Shown here piece by piece: positions 1 to 11,820 of a stretch of DNA of 61,575 bases (within the stretch, counting starts at the first letter, position 1; each line of letters opens with the position of its first letter). This DNA comes from Entrophospora sp. SA101 (taxonomy: Eukaryota > Glomeromycota > Glomeromycetes > Entrophosporales > Entrophosporaceae), in NCBI GenBank assembly GCA_958430865.1, contig CAUDNR010002446.1, positions 18,957-80,531 of the forward strand. The letters are read 5' to 3'. The position numbers and the translations under genes are program-made. A model generated the notes under the pieces. It did no database searches, was not told the origin of the DNA, and worked only from the letters and a program-made list of their open reading frames with translations.

Positions 1-2327
1 TCATACATGTTTATTATGTATATTTTTGCGCAATTAACAAAAGCAAGTGTTCCGATACTTTTGTCCAGGTACTGTATATTAACAAGTGAATGTTACATAT
101 ATTCCATAAATAGAATTATCAAGTATAATTAATGTAATTATTAATTAGAAGAATATTATAAAATACATAACTTAACGGTCAACTTATTACTTTTCCCCTA
201 CCATCTACAATTTTTATTTTCTTTTACATATCCTCCACCTTCTGATCGTGTCATGTATCCGAGAAAACAGTTTCATTATTTTCATAGTATTTAATGGCCC
301 ATTCTTCTGACCCCAAACATACATTTAATTTTCTTTCCTTTAAAAACACAACGCTTGGATATCTTGTTACATAATTTCTGAATATTCGAACAAATACAGC
401 TCCGCTTCTATTATTGTTGTAACAACTCTAAAATTCAGATATAATTTCTTGTTAAAATTGCCTGGCAAAAAGTCTAGGAACCTCTGATGATGATATATTT
501 ACAGACGGAATATGTTGATAAATCGTGTAGTTTGCCTTTTTTTTTTATTGATCAATATTTATCACATCTGAAATTTGTCACCGAAAATATATTATAATAA
601 ATACCAAAAATATTATCAAAAATAAAAAAGTATAAAAATACGGGGCCAAAAATAATTTTTTATTAGCAATTGGATGTTAATTAAATTTTTTTTCCATTAA
701 TAATATTATTAATAAATACGGCAGGCCAAAAATAATTTTCTTAATAGCATTGATGTTAATTAATTAGAGAATAATATATTTTTCGGTGACAAATTTCAGA
801 CGTGATAAATAAAAAAAAAGACGGCAAACTACACGATTATATCATTCTAATTTAAAAAACAATTAAAAACTAGAAAATATTAAACATGTGCCAGTAGTAC
901 TTGGACTCAGATCTGATTCATTTTTATAATTTTACACACACAGTGAATCTGATAGTTTGGGTAATTAGTATTAGTAATTAAGGAAAAATCTGTTATATCG
1001 AGAAGGTTTTTATTAAGGCTTATTTCTTTGAACTTCATCAGATTTTTAATTAGTATTCGCCAAATCGAGGTCTGCTAAACCGTGTATATTTTAATATATA
1101 TTAATATGTACTATATACTAATACATTTATTTTAAAAATATATACATATATAGCCTTTTTGTCCCACCGTAAAATAGTGAGAATATTTATTTTACCCCTG
1201 AGAAGATTTGGCAGACAATTTAAAAATAATATATAGCAATAATAATAATAATAATATTAATATTTAATATATACAAAGTATTGTCATCATCATCAGTAAA
1301 AAAAATGACGTAAATGAATTTAATCTATTTTTGTTAATAAATCGGTCGATCAGCGCTAATGGATTACATTTTATCGAGATGGAGAAAAATCAATCATTAT
1401 ATTTATAAAAACAAGAATTGAATACTCTAAAAGTTAATAAAACAAAGCAAAGAATTTTTTTTAATGGTGGATTTGTGAGCACAAAGACATTCTGAAGAGG
1501 AAATTGTTTCCTAGGAGCCATCTTTCCGTTGATTTTAAAAATGACACGTTCCTTTTTGGACAACTATTTTGCTAAAAGTTTTACAGCTTCATTCATTGTC
1601 GATGATTTTTGTCACACACACACATTCCACTCTTACTTGACCCATTACGAATATTCTCATTGAATAATTTATTGTCTTGGAAAATAATTTCCATGCATCG
1701 AGTATGCGAACAAAATCCATTTTTATTTCATTTGCAAAAAAAAAACACGAATTCAACCAACGTTAGAAAATTTTTTTTTGTTTACGGCCACTAGCATCTA
1801 TTTCCCCCGTTATACAGCGGCTTTGGCTAAGGTATTTAATATAAAAAATTAACATTAATATTAAAAATTAACATTAATATAAAAAATTAACATTAATTAT
1901 ATTAATATAAAAAAAATTAATATTAAAAAAAAAAAACCAGAATTTTACATATTTAACCAGTGTTAGTAAGAAGTTATAACTCCTAGTTTTACGAAATATA
2001 GTTATTACATTCCATAAGTAAACATTAGAATAAGCCATGGAACAAAGAAATTCTAGAATAATTCTTAATTTTGATTCGTGCGCTCCATGGGAAAAAACCC
2101 TCCAAAATGACTTTTACGCATTTGTATTAATCATTTTGTTTTTAGTAATAATGGACCGCTATATACAAAAATCCCATTCACAAGTTTTTTATAAATCTTT
2201 CTTTTTTATTTTCACGGAAAAAAAACAAATAATAAATAACACTTTTTTTTTTCAACATTAACATAATATTAATTATTCGTCTTGTATATATTTAATTTAT
2301 TCATATGTTCATAGCAGCATTAAAACC
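1..2327. other. Gene-poor AT-rich stretch
   Basis: I see no supportable gene here. The open frames at 1609 and 2037 are short, rich in F/I/K/N codons and resemble no domain. The stretch holds the TIR element at 521-838, short AAT runs near 1240, and a degenerate 18-20 bp tandem repeat of an attaacattaatat-type unit at about 1846-1925. The last few hundred bases before 2328 are the likely promoter of the F-box gene. Confidence 0.6.
521..838. mobile_element. Small non-autonomous TIR element (MITE-like)
   Basis: The left end begins AATCGTGTAGTTTGCC (521-536) and the right end is its exact inverse (823-838). The inverted similarity continues inward with a few mismatches to the ccgaaaatatatt / aatatatttttcgg region, about 70 bp per arm. 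The element is flanked by ATA on both sides (518-520 and 839-841), a possible 3-bp target duplication. Inside, a segment of about 50 bp containing ggccaaaaataatttt is present twice (about 637-685 and 714-763). There is no coding capacity. The superfamily is not assignable from the ends alone. Confidence 0.7.
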
Positions 2328-3139
2328 ATGCTTGTAATGAATTCAACGGAACCAATTCTCGAAAGAGCTTTACTAAATCCTCAACCAAACACCAATGAAT
2401 ATTACGATGCCATCAAAATTTTTGTTGCAATCTGCGAATTTCTTGATCCTTATGACTTGTTGAAATTGGAGTGCGTTTGTAAAAAATTCAGAGACTATCT
2501 AAGATCAAAGGATAATGAAGCTATCGAATTGTTATGGAAGCACTCTAGAAACACTTACACGCCATTCAATGATTACGAAGTATTGACCGGAATGTCTGAG
2601 AGAGATTACACTAAATTATTATGCATTAAAAATGGCTGCCAACGATGTGGTAGAGGCCGTAATAATATTTACAATAATACTTACAACAATGATAATGTTT
2701 GTGTTTATTTCATACCAAAAGAACGTCTCTGCAAAACTTGTTTGACTGAAAATATTATGAGGCAAGTAGTTATCAAAAATCATTTTTCGTTCGATTAATC
2801 AATCAATTATTATTATTAATTATTATTAAAAATGTTATTTTTATAGCGAAGAAAAATTTATCGAACAGATACCTAATGTGCGCAAGGAAACTTTAAAAGC
2901 AATTCCTACAGTATCTCATAAAGATCCTTTGGGAAAGGGCGAAAAGCAATATTGGATATCGACTTATTTTAAGGTCGATCAAATATTATCAAAATTATCT
3001 GCTAGTGAAAAAATAGAATTTCTTATGGACAAGGAGGACGAGTCTAAATTTTTAATTGAGGAAGATAGAAAACGTCATAAAATGATGATAACAAAATCCA
3101 AGCTTTTATATCATTATAATAATAATAATAATAATAATG

Positions 3140-3218
<79 letters not shown>

Positions 3219-3417
3219 TTATAATAATTATAATTACAACGATTTTAAAATGTCGATCGATGAGTTAGAAACTGATGAATTGATTTTACAATTAGCCACT
3301 AGATTATCGGAAAATTCTAATCTCTATACTTTTTTCGATGAATATCAACATTCTAGTTATATGGCTAATGACGAGTCAGACTTATTAATGATTGGTATGA
3401 ATCTTCAATATACATAA
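2328..3417 (+). CDS. F-box protein with Cys pairs and an asparagine-rich tract
   Basis: Two exons, 2328-2761 and 2847-3417, give 334 residues. Residues about 25-60 form an F-box-like helix set (ICEFLDPYDLLKLECVCKKF), which in known F-box proteins binds Skp1 in SCF ubiquitin ligases. A Cys pair (CQRC) and a second pair (CKTC) about 30 residues later may bind zinc. Exon 2 encodes a run of mostly Asn (about 3114-3228) and an acidic tail. The frame is restored only by a GC-AG intron: donor AG|GCAAGT at 2761/2762, acceptor ttatag ending at 2846, giving a phase-2 Ser codon. No GT donor nearby keeps the frame with that acceptor. An ATG lies at 2328 and a second at 2337; the first is used here. The gene converges on the SERINC gene. 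The substrate is unknown. Confidence 0.8.
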
Positions 3418-3679
3418 TATATAGTAAAGGTGCTATTAAAGAAGTTTTCTCCTTTTTGCTTTATTTTCAATATTTAAATATTTGATTATATATGTATATA
3501 TGATAATTTGTTTTTTTATGATTTATACAAGTTATTATTTGCTTATTTTAATTATGAATAAAAATTAATTGATTTAAAAATAAAGTCCCTAATCGGAAAA
3601 AAAAAAAGAATTTTAAAATTAATAATCGTTGAAATAATAATTTATATGTATATAATGAAAAAAAGAATAATAATCATAA

Positions 3680-5731
3680 TCATACTTCAAATCTTTCAGG
3701 TAATAAAACTGGTGCAACGAGTGACCAAAAATATAACAATATACAAATCCAACTACAAACAATTTTGACCCAAACAGATGTAAGGCTTCTACCAATTATA
3801 ATCAATTGATCCGATTCAGTGTTCTCAGTAATTTGGATGGTATTCCTGTTATTATTATTATTATCGTGATTATTATCACAAATGGAAAATATTCAATTAA
3901 AAAAAAAAACGCGAATAAATAAATAACAAATAAAGCATATCATCATCTATTACATACCAATTTGTTAAAAGCATTGCAACATACATTGCAGCTATGGCAA
4001 AAATGAAATTAAAAAGTGTGTAGTTGTAAGTAACACCATTCTTTTCATTATCAACACCATTACAATTATCATCATCGTCGTCATCATCATCATCTAATGC
4101 TGAAGCAGGCACTGAACTTTATATTTATAAAAATTGTACAACATTATATATCAATGTGTGTAAACACACACACAACGCCATATTATAATGATTTTTAAAA
4201 AAGCATACCCGCTTTCGACAGCAGCCAGCAGTGAATCAGATCGCATGTTACCATTTGACTGGTTGGTCGTTAATGGCACAGCAGTTGCAGTATTAATAGG
4301 ATGATAGTCTGATTTAGTAATAAATGAATTGATGTCTGTAGCTGCTCTTGATGTGGAATAAGCGACTGCTATAAAAGTGAAAAAAGCTCCAATAATCACA
4401 GTAGTGGTTCTTGCACTGTTGGCCGTCTTCAATAAAGGATTACAAACAGGTGAATTGTCATCATAATCACTGCCGCTAATGTTATTACCATCATTATCGT
4501 CATGAGGTTCATTGACTACTGCACTTAAAATGAGATATGTGCAATAAAAAACCACCATTGATGATTGTGAAAGACCTGAGCGAGAATTTTTTTCTTGAAT
4601 TATAGGGTGAATAGATAGAATTGTACCAATAACACACAAAATTAAATTAAATGTTATAAAAAATTGGTTGGTGTGACATCCCGATCCTCCAAAAAATTTG
4701 TACATGATGCCAGTGAGAACAATTGAAGCAATAAAAAAGAAAAGCGTTGATCCAATAAGTATATATTTCCACAATTCTTTGTCTTCTTCTTGCCATTTTT
4801 CAATACAACTTTCACTCCAGCTATGCACAAAATCTACCAAGATTATCAAACCAACAAGAATAAAAATTGCAGCTCCAATCAACGAAACGGAACTACTCCA
4901 AAACACAAAAAATTCATTTGGAATAAAAAAACTAATAACTAGAAGAAATATCCAAAATATTACTTTTGGTCCCCACCACCTAAATATAAAATAATAAAAT
5001 GTTACTTTTTTTTTTTTTTTGAAAATAAATAATAATATATATATTTATATATCTATTTTTTTTTTTAATAATACCCATTCTGAATAGATGCTCTTTTATC
5101 ACGAGTGCTATTAACTTTGATTACTAATAATCCTATAATTAAATGAAAAAGCGAAAGTGCAAAACAAACACGATGTACCTAGAGATCAATTGAAAAAATC
5201 TAGTAAGAAAGTCATTCGATAGAATAAACTAATAATATATAATATATAATATAATAATCATAATAATAATAATAAATTTAATTACGGCAAGAACACCATA
5301 ACAAGTTCCTTCAGGACAACTCAGGTGTAGATGTGTTATTTTTTCTAGATGTTTAATCGCCCAATCTGATAACATTAGCCACGCAAGCTTAAAAATTAAA
5401 ATAATCAATTTTTATTATATTCTTCATCTGATATAGTACATACTAATAATAACGATAATGATAATGATAATTATACATATTATAACTTACCATTGAATTT
5501 ATTAAAAATATAATCTAAATAAAAAAAAATTCAATTAATATATTCATTTATATTGTGTATATTCCTATATACTATATAACTCACAGCATATCCAACTCTT
5601 GTGGCTATAGAATTATTACAGTTGCATGATTTACAACCTAAATTACAAGCGGCAGCAGAAAAACATGAAATAACAGTAGAAGTTATCCAAGGCACTGCAC
5701 TAAAACCAAGACAACTAAAACCCAGACCCAT
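3680..5731 (-). CDS. TMS1: Serine incorporator family membrane protein (TMS1/SERINC)
   Basis: Seven exons splice in phase: 5585-5731, 5491-5514, 5286-5387, 5075-5178, 4209-4979, 3958-4116 and 3680-3845, giving 490 residues, the usual family length. Family marks are the N-terminal MGLGFSCLGFSAVP, a Cys-rich first loop (CNLGCKSCNCN), the segment SCPEGTCYGVLAVHRVCFAL, the G-W-W-G-P-K turn, and a C-terminal SVWVKIVCSWICILLYFWSL followed by VAPVLLP. About ten hydrophobic segments are visible. SERINC/TMS1 proteins are multi-pass endomembrane/vacuolar proteins, linked in some studies to serine-lipid synthesis and lipid scrambling. An acidic Asp-rich loop (about nine Asp) near 4090 lies before the last two helices and is expanded by GAT repeats. 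Exon 2 is a 24-nt microexon. The acceptor at 4117 is AAAG, chosen over the nearby TTCAG because only it keeps the frame. Confidence 0.93.
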
Positions 5732-8524
5732 TTTTTATTTAAGAAAAGTTAAAAAATAAAAGTGAAGAGAGGAGGAACGTAAGGAGGTGATAAATGAACA
5801 ATGGAACTTTTGATTTTTATTGTACAAATTGATATTGTATAACAAATTGAAAATCATCTAATCATTCTTAAAATGGTTATACATTGAAATGACTATAATT
5901 ATTATTGCAAGTGGATTGAAATTTAACACTGGCAAAAATAAATTACAAAAAAAAAAACAGCAAGATTCATCCAACTATTACATATTAGAAAGCTTAAAAT
6001 ACTATAGTTTTTGAACCTATTTTCAGAATCTTTTGCAATTTATCTTGTGATACCTCTTATGGATGTATAAAAATTTTTATACTAATACTAAAGCAGCAAA
6101 TACTTGACAAAAGAGTATTAGAGAGATTCATCATATAATAAATAATAATAATAGTATTGACTATAGTTTAGCAATTCATTAATGCACAAAATCAAATCAA
6201 GAATACTTGTTTTTTTTTCGGATGATGTTTGTAATTTGATTTTCTCAGATGATATCATAAAAGCTCTATTAACACCAATATCAATAATCTATTATTACAA
6301 AATTCAAAAAACTTTATCATTACGTAACCACTATGACAAAATAAATACATGATATTGAACGATTGGATTTAACAATTAACGATGAGCCATCTTCATTGAT
6401 CGTGTCAGACTTTATAAAAAATAATAATAACGGGTAGAGATGGTCCACCAACATTCTTACAAATAGAATCAAGTAAATATAAAACAGCTAATTCATGTTC
6501 AGGCGGGCACTAGAAAAATGTAATTTAAAAAGTGCGTGTGTGTGTGAGAGAGAAAATATATCTATTTATCTCTCGTTTAATTATTACAATATTGATTTGT
6601 TTTCTATTTCTTGTACGATAGCAAAGAATATTTTCTTGAGTTATAATGATCCTAGAGTTGAAGGTAAACACGCAAAATAGTCTTGGTAAACACTTTCAAG
6701 ATCGATTAACTGTCTATTTATCCATCCATTTAATTAAGTTGTTAGTTGATTAGTTAAGAGTATTAGTCATTGGATCACAGATTTTTTTCCTTAAAAAATC
6801 GTTTTATTATCGGTTACATTATATTCAAAGAAATTAATCATAATTGAAGATTTTGACACTTTCAAGAACAAAGGTTTTATAAGTAACAAGAAGGCAGTAC
6901 TTGTATTTGTAAAAGATCAATGGTAAGAACAATGGGTTTTAAAAAAGAGAAGTGACATGAATTTCAATATATTGTAGTGATTTAGATGAATTGAATACAA
7001 GGATTATAAAGAAACAGATATTATTCTGCAGAAAAATTTCACAGTTTACTTGAACATAATAACACATTTATTGTGAAACAAAGTTGGATTCTATGGATCA
7101 ATATCTTTATTAATTTTTAAGCAGTAGCTCTGGATTCAACAAAAAGAACGTAAACCACTTAATTAACACGGAAAGAGCAATCATCCTGCCAATTAAGGAA
7201 AGCTTCTCGCACCAACATATCGCCCCCCTGGACATCGTAGCTTATAAATTGCATGTAAAAAAACCTGATCCGTGATTTAAAATTTCATGTTTTCTTCAGG
7301 AATGTATCATATTCGAGGAGAGGAACAGACTTTGCCACTGTTGCAAATTCGTGGAATTAAAATTCAAATAACGGATTATTATTTTTATAGGGATTGTGTA
7401 TGTAGATTATAAATAATATACCACAATAATAATAACATACAATTTGGATCTAATGAATTTGATAACATGCACACAAGTAGCTAGTGTTTCGAATTCTGGC
7501 TGGAGATTACAAAATAGACATTAGTAATAATAATAATAATAATAATAGCAATAAATTACCATATGAAAATTCTGGGTAAAGTTTTTAAAAGTCATATGAC
7601 GTTACGGCAAAGAATTCTTAAATGCTGATCATTTAAAAAAGAAGTTAGCATTTGCACAACTGGCAGGAGGAGTTTTCAAGAAAATGTTTTAATTAAAGCA
7701 AGATCACTTTCCAAGAACCTGCTTTAGGTGAAGATTATATGTGTGGTCATTGCTTAACTGCTTTCAAGGGAACTTAACTGATAAACAAAGATTGGAAAGT
7801 TTTTCCTTCTTCTGTAAAAGGAGTAGAGAATTATTGATAACTTCGGCTTTGACCCAACTTTTTATTTGAAAAAGAATTTTGCACAACTTATATGAAAGAA
7901 AACAATAAAATTAATCCTTTGCTTAATGTTGTATCGGGACTAGTGGGTTCTATTAATAGGAATTACCAACAACTCCAAACTCCAATCGAGTGGAAGGTGA
8001 AAGAAAAGAAGGAAAAGTTGGAGAAGGAAGAATTAGAAGAGAAAAAGAAGTTGGAGGTATATAGCACAAGATAAAAAAGCAGAGATGAATTTGGAGAGGA
8101 AATTAGTTATTCTCAGTAATACATTTGATAAGGGTAAAAGAAGAATGGTACAATTTCCAAAATAGGGGACTGGAGGAACTAGTCATTAATTATGATAATA
8201 ATTTCTCTGCATAAGATTTATCTTTTCTGTCAACAATGATAGATGAGATATCATTATCATCCAAACTCTTATTATCACGATTGTTATTTTTCAAATATTA
8301 AAATGATATTTCCTTATTTTTATTAAATAATGATATTTTTATATCCTCATTTTTATTAAATAATGATATTTTTATATCCTCATTTTATTTTATAATGATG
8401 TAATAGTAAATAGTAAATAGTAAATAGTAAATAAATAAAAAATAAATATACTGTTAATGACGGAGTCACCGCAGCAATAGTCCTTTCTAAAAAACTAATG
8501 TGTTTGAATAGTAATTCAACAATT
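5732..8524. other. Non-coding stretch with scattered gene-like debris
   Basis: No intact gene is supported. A run from about 7660 to 8074 looks like debris of a coding sequence: short open segments in shifting frames include a CGHC motif near 7745 and a Lys/Glu-rich end at about 7990-8070. I cannot name the family. At 8290-8385 a unit of about 38 bp (ttttattaaataatgatatt...) is repeated in tandem, followed by about five copies of a 7-bp aatagta unit at about 8400-8435. AAT microsatellites occur at about 5265 and 7525. Confidence 0.5.
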
Positions 8525-9534
8525 TCATCTAATATACCTTGATCTTTCCATTCTATCCATCCTTTCGGCCATTTCGGCAATTGTTTTTTTCATTTCAGCC
8601 ATTGATTTGTTCATTTCTTCTTTTTGAGTTTCTTCTATTTCCTCGCTTATTTCCCTTTGACTTTCATCCTCCTTTATATTTTCATCGATTATTCTGCGCA
8701 GATGACATTGAGTGAATGTTGTTGAAGTAGCCAGAAAGTCATCAGGTGCTGGTTTCTTCTCTGTAAAGAAGGACACATTTCTTGTTAAAGAGAGAACCAG
8801 TATAAACACGCATACTTTGACAAAGTAAAAATTGATTGGCCATTTTAACACAATAAGTAATGTTTGCAGAATATTCGGGAGATAAAACCATACAGAAAAT
8901 AATATAGTAGCAACAAACTTCGAATTAGTTATTTGTTCCGATCTCTTTGAGCCACATATCATAAGACAAAATAGTATTAAAAAAACGAGTGCTGTAACTG
9001 ACAATATCCCAAATAATGTAAGGAATACTACACTAATTGGTTCAAAGAAATGTCTAGTTGTAATAATAACAATCCAGAATATTGGAATGATTATAGCTGG
9101 GAATAATATCAAGAATACTAAGATAATCATAAAGAAACAGGGTTGATCATCAATAATTTTTTCAACTTTTTCATTCTTAATTATTGCACCTGTTGCAGCA
9201 ATTAGATGCAAAGCCATGTTTACAAATGAAAATATCTTATACTCAGCAAATCATCATAGGCCAAAGAAACTACTAGCGGAATCACCCAAGTGACTGTGTT
9301 GTATAATAAGTCATCCAGTAATGGCAACAGCACATTTTTTATGGGTCCAGATTCCCCTGAAACATTGAATAGAAGAACAAAAAATACTGGAAAGAACGTG
9401 TTAATAATTGCATCATACACGTCCTGTCCAGATTCATAATTTTCGTCGATGATAGATGCTGTCACAAGCGGAAGGAGTAGAAATAAAGTCAAGATCACTT
9501 TCTTGCTTTGGTTGAATAGAAATCCTTTGTTCAT
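8525..9534 (-). CDS. Multi-pass membrane protein with C-terminal coiled coil, unknown function
   Basis: Exon 1 (9243-9534) and exon 2 (8525-9189) join across a 53-bp intron (GTATAA...CTAAT...ACAG), giving 318 residues. Residues 1-27 form a signal peptide or anchor (VILTLFLLLPLVTAS). Further hydrophobic stretches lie in both exons: the region before the intron (YNTVTWVIPLVVSLAY), then four or five helices including MIILVFLILFPAIIIPIFW. The last about 60 residues are charged and helical with a repeated M-x-K-S/T-x-A-E-M pattern, a likely coiled coil. A GTATAT next to the last codons (8534-8539) could be another donor, so the C-terminus is less certain than the core. A diverged copy of the coiled-coil end lies at about 24430-24545. 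I do not recognise the family. Confidence 0.65.
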
Positions 9535-11378
9535 ATCGAATAATAGGATAAAGTTTCCTCGTATATAGACTTATTTTATTGATATCTATAGATAATGTAT
9601 TCTCAATCAATAAGCATTAATTAGTATATATTAATATTAATCAGAGAATTATTTTCTTTTTTGGACTTATTTATGTAACAACTATGCAAACTTTATTTTG
9701 ATTCATTTGGATAAATAAAAGGTTATATAATCATTACGCACTTGTAAAATAATACTAAGGAAACAAAAAATATACAGAGAAAATAAAATTTTCCTGGAAA
9801 TTGCAAAATTGATCAATATGAGAATGGTGCTTTTTGGTTATTTTTTAGATGGAATAGTAACAAAAGAAATGTCTAAATGAGGCAAGAAAAAAGAAACGGG
9901 CAGGTTTCCCAATAAAATAGTAAGTAAATTGTTCTTTAAAAATGCGCAAAGTCCAATCTAATTTTGAATTAATTACATTATTGATTATTTTACCTTTTAT
10001 GAATAAATAAAATTATAAAAATTATTATTATTTATATAACAAAGGAAAAAAGCATTTACTTTATCTACAATTAGCAACACTTTTTCAAATTTCTTAACAT
10101 TAATATAAGGTATCTCTTTATTCAACCCATTCACATTAGGGCATTTGAAAAAGTATTCGATAATAGATAAATTGGATATTCGAAAAGTAAACTCCGAAAA
10201 TAAAGAAAAAAAGTAATAAGGAAGGATCCAAACAAAATCTCGAATTCGTAATCAAATGAATTTAGAAACTTTAAATGAACATTTAATGGTAAAGTTAAAT
10301 GGTCCTTCAGTTGATTTGTTTTTGATTTTAAGTTAGCTTTTGAACATTGGTATTCTAAAGAAACATTTTTAATAAACTTTTAACAAATAAATTTATAAAC
10401 AAATTATCAATTATTGTTATTATATGTAAAATTACTGACCACTGCACATTGGTTTGCTAATAATGTGGTAGCAATATGCTAATACTCACATAATTTTGAG
10501 TTTGAATTTTAGACACTGTGGTGGGTGCTTAGATTGTGTTTTTTATGCTGCTTACTAACTAAAAATAAATCGCGTTCTTAGGTGCACACATTTGTGTTTA
10601 CAAGGTAACCTTGATCTCGAATTTGATGATTCCACCCAGTTTCCAAGGTTGGCATCGGTCTTTGAGGCTTTTTGTGATGTCAAAGTAAGCGATGAATGGT
10701 GGATTTTCAAGAATACCTGTTTACGACTAAGCATCTTTGTGATTATAAGGATTGCGATTCTAGAGTTTTGAAGGTGATAACAGGAGTTTGAAATATATAT
10801 TTCGTATGACTTTGATTTTGAGTCACTCAAAAACTATCGTCAAGTTTGGGTGACAATTAAAAAAATAGTTTTATGGGTCAAGAATGAATCGGACATGCTG
10901 GCTTTTAAACTCGAATAGTAGTTAGCCAATCAGAAATCTGCAACGCCTCCGCTCGCTTTATGCCAGGGCACCAATTTAGGTTGCAATTTTTCATAATAAA
11001 TACACGAATTGATTCTTTACATTCTGTGGATTTCTTGTTAGTTAGTATATTTCTTTTTTTAATTCTTCGATCACAGTGTAACTTTAAGTCAAATCACCTT
11101 ACTAAATAATAAAGAATCATTTTATTTAGAACAGACTGTCATAATCATTATTATTCAAATAATTCATGTATGAAAAAATCGTTGATTGGTAAAATGATTT
11201 AAATAATAATTTTTATTTCGAGCATATCGTCACTAAAATTTTGGCCCTCGCAGTGATATTGCAACTAGTTTCAGTTTTTTCATACTGGGGAAAAAATTTT
11301 ACCCTGATACGATCGCTCGGGGTCTTGTTCTCATAACGCGTTAAATTAAATTAAATAGTTTCATTATATAATTTTTAG

Positions 11379-11820
11379 ATGGTAGTTGATTTGATAACCA
11401 AACTCCGTCATCGACATGATCTAACAAATGTGTTGGAATTAATAAACGCCTCGGTGTGTCCATCACAACATGAAATCTTTCATAGAGCCAAAGAAAACCT
11501 AAATATATGTTACTTCAAAACATTTGAAAGAAGAGCATCTTATTTATGCTTATGGTTATGTTAGCAAACCGCTGGAGAATAAACCATCACTCACAAAAAA
11601 AGATTTAATTACAAGATTTTATAAACTCTGTCAAAGAAGGATCTGAATTACAAAAAGTGTTATCCTACCTACATGTAATGATGAAAGATTAAAGTTGACC
11701 TGTAACAAATGAGATTAATGAAAATGTTGTCCACGTGAGAGAACTTGCTTTGAGAAATCAAATACCAAGTCATGTGTTATGTGTAGCCTTGAATACAATA
11801 ACACCATAATATAGTCTCCG
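11379..11820 (+). pseudogene. Decayed coding fragment, family unknown
   Basis: Three open segments follow each other in different frames: one from 11379 (MVVDLITKLRHRHDLTNVLE...), a second around 11530-11645 (EEHLIYAYGYVSKPLENKPS...) and a third around 11715-11810 (NEINENVVHVRELALRNQIP...). Their codon use is less monotonous than the surrounding AT-rich sequence, and each stops where the next begins. This is the pattern of an old gene with frameshifts. I cannot assign a family, and chance open frames remain possible. Confidence 0.25.
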
